Shown here: in pieces, positions 1 through 14,510 of the stretch | How the letters are laid out: the number at the start of each line of letters is the position of its first letter | Position numbering within the stretch: the stretch's first letter is position 1 | Assembly: GCA_900618425.1 (NCBI GenBank) | Contig: UZAN01042255.1 | Span: forward strand, 35,453 to 49,962 | Length of the DNA: 14,510 nt | From: Echinostoma caproni | Taxonomy: Eukaryota > Platyhelminthes > Trematoda > Plagiorchiida > Echinostomatidae | Direction of reading: 5' to 3' | Translations under genes and position numbers: made by a program | The notes under the pieces: generated by a model | Told to the model about the DNA's origin: nothing | Database searches by the model: none | Seen by the model: only the letters and a program-made list of their open reading frames with translations

Positions 1-330
1 TTGATCAAACTAATTCCTCTATGGTTTTCACAAGAGGATCCATCAACTTTCTTGTAAATCAGTATGATCACCGACTCACACCATTCAGCTGGAACCTCTT
101 CCCTTTCCCATACTGAGCCCAGGAGTTTTGTCAACTCCGAGACTAACGCTGAACCTCCATCCTTAAACGCTGATGGGAACAGCCCATCTGGGCCAGAGGG
201 ATTTTGGCTTTAAAAACCCTATAGCTTCTGAATCTCTGGTCTGGATGGTAAAACGCTGAGTGATATTCGATGAGTGGCGTAAACAGGAGGCATCTGGGAC
301 TAATCGGGATTGAGAAGAACTAGTCAGAAG
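1..330 (-). mobile_element. LINE copy A: non-LTR reverse transcriptase fragment, cut by window edge
   Basis: Read on the minus strand, bases 200 to 1 give SGPDG, FKDGGSALVSELTKLL, VWEREEVPAEWCESVI, YKK and SSCENHRGISLI, the finger and palm start of non-LTR reverse transcriptases. Over the first 200 bases it is about 85% identical to LINE copy B (3559-3760) in the same orientation. Upstream of SGPDG the frame is broken by stops and shifts. The element runs off the left edge, so the catalytic box is not seen. The clade (RTE- or CR1-like) is not certain. Confidence 0.8.
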
Positions 331-1036
331 GGAAGGATCGTTTTCCAAATGGGTTCCTAAAACTTTCGGACACGGCATACTTCGCGGTAGCCCACACCGA
401 CGAAGGTTTTCTTTGGGAACCCAAACCGGAGCCTTTGACTTAGGAGTCTGACCCACAAGGCAGTGGGGCGTAAATCCAACGCGGGAGCGTGAACGAAGCA
501 CCCGTGTGTGGAGCTTCTGGAGACCTGTCACGCAAGACCTTTGAATTTCGGTCAAGTTTGTTGTTTGCTGGTGTGTTGATTATCGGTCCGCTTTTCGGGA
601 TCAGCCCTTAGCCTAATGCACCCAATGAGACAAGCGGAACGTGGACGGGACAGCACCTTATTGACTGGGGGCTGCCCAGCTTGGGCGGGCGGTAGCTGTC
701 CAATGAAGTGCGAAGACTTCTCCCACCGTCGAGAGGAAGCCCCAGGTACCCCGCTCCTACGTCCATCTAGCGGAGTTTTTTCGACCGGTAAACTGCCCCT
801 CACCGTGTTTATTTACTGGAGTGGCCTCTCCAGGGGCGGGTGTGGATAGAAAAGGAAGCCAGGAGGTATCCAAGCAGCTGGCCTTATGAGACTGATCTTC
901 GTCTGGCCTCTACCCGTTGACCTTCCAGGCATGATTGGATCTACGGTTGTGAGAAGCGATCCCGTGTAGCTCACAGGGTCATTGAGGCGCGCAAGCCATC
1001 ACACCACGTCAAGATGCAGTCTCGTCGTGTTTGTAG
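331..1036. other. Unassigned GC-rich segment, possible LINE leader or UTR
   Basis: No protein family is recognisable. A minus-strand frame is open at 803-552 and another at 555-163, end to end with the LINE fragment, so they may be decayed 5' parts of that LINE. The 616-849 plus frame is the shadow of the former. 860-1015 is non-coding and resembles transposon UTR in composition only. The Gypsy relic begins abruptly at 1037. Confidence 0.3.
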
Positions 1037-1456
1037 GATCTTCAAAGTACTTACCATCAAGTCCCCACCCGCGAAGAAGATAAACCCTATACAGCCTTTG
1101 AGACATTCCGTGAGTTATATTAATTCCGCCGCCTTCCATTCGGAGTTACGAACGGAGAGACCTGCTTCAAACGCGCCATATTTAATATTATCCGTGAAGA
1201 AGGCTTACGAGATACTTTTGCCTGCGTCGACAATGTCACTGTTTGCGGCTGCAATGCTCAAAAGCACAATGCAAATCTCAAGAGCTTTCTGGAGGCTTCC
1301 AATAGACGTGGAATAACGTTCGACGGAAGTAAGACTATCATTTCTGCCAACAAGATTCAACCCCTGGGATACGAAATCACACATGGGATGGTTAAACCTG
1401 ACCCTGAACGATTCCGCGCTGTACGAGAGTTATCTGCACCTTTCGACATTCACTAA
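1037..1456 (+). pseudogene. Gypsy 1 reverse transcriptase fragment
   Basis: One frame from 1037 to the TAA at 1454 reads DLQSTYHQVPTREEDKPYTA, then RRLPFGVTNGETCFKRA, FACVDNVTVCG, and a tail with LGYEITHG and PDPERF. It has one internal stop at 1121-1123, just before RRLPFG. The YxDD catalytic box is CVDN (1223-1234): Tyr to Cys and second Asp to Asn. The N-terminal RT motifs are missing. Confidence 0.85.
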
Positions 1457-1990
1457 CAGAGAAGAGTAGTCAGAATGTTGGCGTATTATGCCCAGTGGAT
1501 TCCTCATTTTCTGATGAAATCTACATTTCGGTGAACAACCGAACATTCCCACCACCCAGAAGTGCAGGATGCGTTGGAAAACATGAAAAAGGAATTGGAA
1601 AAAGACGCTGTGTTTACAATCGATTATAACCGTCCCGTAGTTGTCGAGACAGACGCATCCGAAATTGTCGTAGATGCCACGCTCAGCCAGGATGGTCAGT
1701 GGCCTTTTTCCCCACACTATCTCCCAGTGAGCAACAGCATTATGCTATCGAAAAAGAAGCTTAAGCCATTGTCGAATCTCTAAGAAACTGGAGATATTAC
1801 TTGCTCAACAATCATTTTACTCTCATCACTGACCAACGTTCAGTAGTCTTCATCTATGATAAACAACACAAAGGAAAGATGAAAAATGACAAAATCTAAA
1901 AGTGGAAACTGGAACTCTCGTGTTATCGTCATGACATCCGGTACCGTCCCGGTGACCAAAAGCTGCTGATACACTCTCTTGGAACAACTG
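1457..1990 (+). pseudogene. Gypsy 1 connection and RNase H
   Basis: MLAYYAQWIPHFSDE (frame-shifted) is the thumb/connection segment. From 1562 follow KKELEKDAVFTIDYN, VVVETDASEIVVDATLSQDG and, after a frameshift, EKEA, SLRNWRYYLL and LITDQRS. The Asp, Glu, Asp of ETDAS, EKEA and ITDQRS are the retained RNase H acidic positions. RYRPGD near 1940 marks the linker to integrase. Confidence 0.82.
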
Positions 1991-2099
1991 TCTCTCTGCT
2001 ATATCACGCACTAACTTGAAACATTTACATAATACAAATTCTCACCCCGGTATTACACGAATGTCACATTTTTCTTTCTAAAAACTTACCATTCCCACT

Positions 2100-2895
2100 C
2101 AATGGCATCAAAACCATCAATAATCAGTGTGCAACGTCTTCCGAACTTAAGCCCGCTTTCTCGAACATTCTGGAAAACTCGTTAAAGCTACACAACCATT
2201 TGAAAGAATCAGTATTGACTGAAAGGGTCCATTCCCATCCACATTCCATAACAAATACCTCTTGACGATAATTGACGAACACTCACGTTTTCCCTTTGCT
2301 TTTGCCTGTTCGGACGTTACTTCGTCGACCGTAATCAAGCGTTTCAATCGAATATTTTCACTGTTTGGGTTACCTTCATATATCCATTTCGATTGAGGAG
2401 CATCCCTCATGTCTGATGGGTTGGGAAGCTTCCTTCATGCCAAAGGAGTCGTTACCAGCTCAACGACCCCATATAATCTGCGCGATAACGGACAGGTAGT
2501 GCTTTAACGGCACTTTATGAATAGCCATCACATTATATGTAGGGTCTCAACAACTGGACGTCTCCCAGCAGGAAAGTGTACTTATGGATGCCCTGCATTC
2601 TGTTCGTTCTCTATTGTGTACTGCCACCAACGAGACACCACAAACGATTCCTGAAGTTCAATCGCAGGTTTGCCACTGGTATTTCCCTTCCCAAGTAGTT
2701 ATCGAATCCAGGCAGTTTGGCTGAAAAAGATGGCACGGCCCTTGAAATACGACCCTTTGGTGGAAGAGGTAGAATTCCTAGACTACAACCCTCAGTACGC
2801 ATGTATCCGTTTCCCTAATGGAAGAGAGGAAACCGTTCCTTCAAGACATCTTGTTCCCAAAGCAACTGACACAAGCGAACCAAGGTATTAACACT
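2100..2895 (+). pseudogene. Gypsy 1 integrase remnant
   Basis: KLVKATQPFERISID, KYLLTIIDEHSRFPFAF and FSLFGLPSYI define the catalytic core. The second Asp lies at 2391-2393, followed at once by a stop. The third acidic residue is lost: the NGQV motif is followed by Val and a stop. The C-terminal GPY/F-like part is open at 2670-2891, with KYDPLVEEVEFLDYNPQYA and VPSRHLVPK. Bases 2895-3100 are a low-complexity pol tail. Confidence 0.82.
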
Positions 2896-3113
2896 AACGA
2901 CTACTCGCATTCGTATCCCGAGACCAACTCTTTACAACTGCCCACTCACAGCTCCTGCCCAAGCCCATCCAACCGGAGTTAGCTACGCAGCCAGATCTAC
3001 AAGATAACTTGCAACCGCACATCGAAAAAGATGTTCACCCGCACAACTCGCGAAACAGAGAGGCTTAAGAGGAATCCCCAAGCACCACTGGTTTTCTGTC
3101 CTGCGAGGGAGAA

Positions 3114-3447
3114 TGTCATAAACTGATGTGTTACCCTACTTCACATGGAACTTAATTACCTCCCCCTTTTCTTGCATTGCAGCTTTTGTACTACTATTGT
3201 TAACCGGGACCCAATCGAGAAGTGAATGCTCGGCCTTGACACTCAGCTGCAATCCCAACACCAGCAACAATGCGACCTTCAGATGTCGAATCACATGACA
3301 CACGGAGTGAAGCGTGAGAACAACCAAAACCGGCGCACGAAAGTGCATAGTTAATGTTTGTATGAACTGAACTGAAGTGAAGAAGATTAAAGCCTACATA
3401 CGGCCAGACTCCTCATCTGCATTACTCCGCATCTTTTGAACATAACA
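3114..3447 (+). repeat. Probable 3' LTR of Gypsy 1 (334 bp, TG...CA)
   Basis: The purine run GCGAGGGAGAA at 3103-3113 looks like a polypurine tract and is followed by TGTCATAAACTG. The block ends with ATAACA exactly where LINE homology begins (3448). TG...CA ends, an ATTAAA near 3386 and lack of coding potential fit an LTR. There is no second copy in the window to confirm the boundaries. Confidence 0.55.
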
Positions 3448-3970
3448 GGTACAATCACAACCAGGTATGAAACCAGCCTGGTTCTCACGCGTGTACCGTT
3501 CACATGCGGCAGACAATCGGCGGAGTATGATACCAGCGAGAAGTTTAGAGACGATGTTGATCAAACTAATTCCTCTATGGTTTTCACAAGAGGATCCATC
3601 ACCTTTCTTGTAAATCGGTATGATCACCGATTCACACCATTCAGTTGGAACATCTGCCCTCTCCTACAATGAACCCAGAAGTTTTATTAACTCCAAAACC
3701 AAGGCTGGACCTCCATCCTCAAAAGCCGATGAGTACGTCCCATCTGGGCCGGAGGCCTTATGCCGTTTGAGATAACTTACTTCCCGGGTAACCTCCAGTT
3801 CAGATAGAGGATTGATGTAAACTGACAGTCTTTGCGCAGTTGAAGCGGGTAGGTCTTGTGTCGAACGGGACCAGCTGAACTGTGCCTTAAAATGGTCTGC
3901 ACAACGTTCAAGACAGCGTTCCTGAATTTGAATCAGAGAAGGACTGCGACTATTGCCGATAGCCACAGCC
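3448..3970 (-). mobile_element. LINE copy B: non-LTR reverse transcriptase fragment
   Basis: From 3966 downward on the minus strand one frame reads QERCLERCADHFKAQFSW, EVTREVSYLKRHKASGPDG, FEDGGPALVLELIKLLGSL. After a single TAG it continues ERADVPTEWCESVIIPIYKK, SSCENHRGISLINIVSKLLA, IILRRL and ENQAGFIPG. The TAG replaces the Trp codon (TGG) that copy A retains. RT motifs after QAGF are cut off at the LTR-like block. The 5' end is lost near 3970, so neither endonuclease nor the YADD box is present. Confidence 0.87.
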
Positions 3971-4129
3971 TAGCCCATTTAATAAGGATTATCGTACCAT
4001 GACTCGTCTGGCACACAGTCTAGCGTCAGACCTGTGTGAAATATATAGTCTGACCCAGGTGGGATAGATTGACTTACTAACCTAGATGTACGTGGGTGAT
4101 TAGAAATGCTTCGAGGAAGAACTCGCTAT

Positions 4130-4280
4130 TGCATTGAATTCAGTTCAATAGGCTCTCCTGGTTGGGATACACTGCGTATGTTGAACGATCGCCTACCACA
4201 CCGCATCTTATTTACAATGGCTGCTGCAGACTGGAAACAGTCACGTGGAGGCCAGCAGATGCAACTCAGTTGGACAAACA
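4130..4280 (+). mobile_element. LINE C-terminal scrap (plus strand)
   Basis: Two overlapping frames give RLSWLGY (about 4148-4168) and, frame-shifted, RMLNDRLPHRILF, AAADWKQSRGGQQM. This matches the WLGHVLRM-RLPRR-GWKKxRGGQ type segment found after the RT domain of several flatworm non-LTR elements. Only some 45 codons remain. It is opposite in strand to LINE copy B next to it, so it comes from a different insertion. Confidence 0.6.
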
Positions 4281-5062
4281 ATATACTTGTAAAAACAACC
4301 CATATCTACTGAATATACTGGTGGGGATGCACAAAGTTGGAGAGCCCAGTTTAATCAATGTATCCCCGGTTGTGTATTCCGTCAGGCCCACTCATCATTA
4401 TCATCACCGCACAGCAAGAAACAGTGAAGCGAACTTCGTTGATTGCAGCCAAGCTCTATGTACGCGAAACAAATGAGATGGACAAGGATTGAGTGCAACT
4501 GGATCACGCAAAAAAGTGAATCTCCATGGAGTACACAACCTAACCGTGCACATGTTTGAATCAGCATGTGATATCGTCGATGCACTCTAAACCACACACC
4601 TTTCCTCTAGGTTCCCATTCAATACTTACATTTAGTGACCACCTACTTAGTGCGCTTACCAGTATTTCGTCTACAAAGAAACTGAATAGAAATGACAGAA
4701 TAGGGCACCTCGAGAACACCCCCTAGTTTAAAAAAAGAGACAGAAGCCCATCAAGTTGTCTTTATTTTGCGATTGAACACACCCTCGTTCGATTGGAAGC
4801 TCCCATGTTATCGCAGACGGATTTTCCGCTGCAAACACTGGAACCACACTAGCGCCAGAGTAAATGAACTCTAGACTAACGCAATCTGCTCAGGGAGAAG
4901 TCATTCTTGTTTATTGTGGATACTGACCTCCGGTGCCGAATAACTGATGCAACAATCTTTCATCCACTGTCCGAGGTCCATCCTAACTGATTAGCACAAT
5001 AGGGAATACAATGAAATTCAGACCATAACTATGCACGACAATCGTTTCTGTATTCCCCCACT
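4281..5062. other. Intergenic, no gene recognised
   Basis: Short frames here (for example 4382-4597 minus) show no family motifs. A minus-strand AATAAA lies at 4766-4761. The sequence has mixed composition and no clear repeat of another part of the window. Confidence 0.5.
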
Positions 5063-5317
5063 TTTTTATTACATACCTGAGTGTGATCAACAGAAGACCC
5101 CCGTAGTCACGAGGACTGCTGTTCAGTGGTGGATAGCGGCAACCTAAGCTCCGGGACTTGGAGTGGTGAGCCAAATAAGGCCTCGATAGGTTAGTCGTGG
5201 ATTTTAAACCGAACGATTGCAGAGCTGTCTACCACCAAATAGGGTGGCGCGGTTCGAACCTCGGACCATAGGGTCCAAAGCACGCCGGTGACAGCGGCTA
5301 AATCACTGCGCCACCAC
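5063..5317 (-). repeat. tRNA-derived SINE, copy 1 (with tRNA-like head)
   Basis: On the minus strand the head carries an A-box-like TGGCGCAGTGA (5313-5303) and a B-box GGTTCGAACC (5260-5251) at tRNA-like spacing. An 8-bp inverted repeat GGTGGCGC/GCGCCACC encloses exactly 73 nt (5315-5243), the size of a tRNA, and a GTGA/TCAC pair sits where a D-stem would. The T-arm is out of register, so it is a tRNA relic, not a tRNA gene. The body (5242 to about 5090) matches SINE copy 2. The tail is ATGTAATAAAAAA (about 5074-5062). Confidence 0.7.
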
Positions 5318-5504
5318 CACTAGATGTTTATGTCCCCAAAAGCACCCGAAAGCATTACGTAAGGCCTCGCTCAAATAAGCCTCCCACGTAGTCCCTTTTC
5401 CGAGGTTTTTGAAAACAAACAATATGTGCAGATGATGTATATGAAGATAATGTACTTACAAGACAATGAGTATAAACTGACTAAAACGCACAGAATGATG
5501 ATGA

Positions 5505-14091
<8,587 letters not shown>

Positions 14092-14358
14092 CACGCTATC
14101 AGCACGGCGATCAGTACAAGGGCGGAAAAAATTGTAATTGATGCGGTAAAACAACTTTCGGATTTGATTCAATCTACTTGCATTTTGACTGTTCAGGAAA
14201 CACTCTCTCTAACAATAAACTGCACTTATTCATTATTTTATTTTTGTTCGATTTTATAAATATTCTTGCCCACTTTGTAATCGGAGTATTGAGGTGTCTA
14301 TCGTTCACCTAGGCAAAATGCCGATAGCTTTCTGTCTATAAATAGTGCTTTGAATTTC
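14092..14358 (-). promoter_or_regulatory. HSPA9 5' flank: TATA-like box, half heat-shock element, short uORF
   Basis: The 267 bases upstream of the HSPA9 ATG have no recognisable protein. On the minus strand a TATAAAA lies at 14258-14252, about 165 nt before the ATG. A TTCnnGAA pair, the core of a heat-shock element but only two of the usual three or more units, lies near 14192-14199. If transcription starts near the TATA-like box, a four-codon uORF (MQVD, stop) at 14183-14169 would lie in the 5' UTR. These are sequence matches only, and short motifs like these occur by chance. Confidence 0.3.
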
Positions 14359-14510
14359 GTAGGCAATCTGCCCGCTGGTCCCAAGCTGATATCCGGTGAT
14401 TTCAATGCACCAGAAATTTGCTGGGCTACACATAAGGCCTGTAGTGTCTCACATTGCTATCTACTTTTATATGACATGATTGTACAGCTTATTTTAATGC
14501 ATACAACAAC
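14359..14510 (+). mobile_element. LINE endonuclease fragment, cut by window edge
   Basis: One open frame from 14359 to the end reads NLPAGPKLISGDFNAPEICW, with GDFNAP (14395-14412), a conserved motif of the APE-type endonuclease of non-LTR elements, and then a leucine-rich stretch. Upstream codons are interrupted. It points away from HSPA9 and continues past the window, so the RT, if any, is not seen. Confidence 0.7.

Larger units (their letters stand above)
1037..3447 (+). mobile_element. Ty3/Gypsy relic 1, 5'-truncated, with probable 3' LTR
   Basis: Domain order is RT, RNase H, integrase, then a purine-rich tract and an LTR-like end, which is the Ty3/Gypsy order (integrase last). No gag, protease or 5' LTR is present. 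The element starts inside RT at DLQSTYHQ. Many stops and frameshifts make it inactive. It lies 2 kb beyond the 3' end of HSPA9 and is followed directly by LINE copy B. Confidence 0.85.

Noticed and set aside
4162..4476. 104-codon plus-strand open frame as a gene
   Set aside because: Its first part is a shifted frame of the LINE C-terminal scrap and the rest shows no motif.
5243..5315. A tRNA gene
   Set aside because: The 73-nt span, acceptor-like ends and B-box fit, but the TTCGAAC loop is three bases out of register for a T-arm, no proper anticodon stem forms, and the sequence continues into a SINE body found elsewhere.

Overview
The window is nuclear DNA of a repeat-rich eukaryote, most likely a parasitic flatworm (tapeworm or fluke). 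Three things point there: a spliced mitochondrial Hsp70 gene with 31-41 nt GT-AG introns, a dense load of decayed LINE and Ty3/Gypsy retrotransposons, and a tRNA-derived SINE. The class is inference and the species cannot be named from the sequence alone.

The only intact gene is HSPA9 (mortalin, mitochondrial Hsp70) on the minus strand, from the ATG at 14091 to the TAA at 5505. I resolve 11 exons by reading splice junctions against the known Hsp70 fold. They total 1956 nt, encoding 651 residues with no disruption. Eight of its ten introns are tiny (31-41 nt). Introns 9 (4567 nt) and 10 (1783 nt) are swollen by repeats.

Layout by region: 1-330 is a minus-strand LINE reverse transcriptase fragment. 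331-1036 is a GC-rich stretch I cannot assign. 1037-3447 is a 5'-truncated plus-strand Ty3/Gypsy relic (RT, RNase H, integrase) ending in a probable 334-bp LTR. 3448-3970 is a second copy of the first LINE. 4130-4280 is a plus-strand LINE C-terminal scrap. 4281-5062 has no gene. 5063-5317 is a SINE with a tRNA-like head, in the 3' flank of HSPA9. 5505-7838 holds the last three exons, with intron 10 carrying a decayed plus-strand LINE and a headless SINE copy. Intron 9 (7839-12405) carries an inverted-repeat (foldback) element built of 21-bp units, a second Gypsy relic, and two copies of an unnamed dispersed repeat. 12406-14091 holds exons 8 to 1 packed closely together. 14092-14358 is the promoter side, and 14359-14510 is the start of a LINE endonuclease fragment on the plus strand.

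No new multi-gene system is visible. The features most worth following up are the foldback element, whose 21-bp units read as a heptapeptide repeat; the SINE, which may supply the poly(A) signal of HSPA9; the shared Asp-to-Asn change in the polymerase box of both Gypsy relics; and the contrast between micro-introns and transposon-filled introns in one gene.
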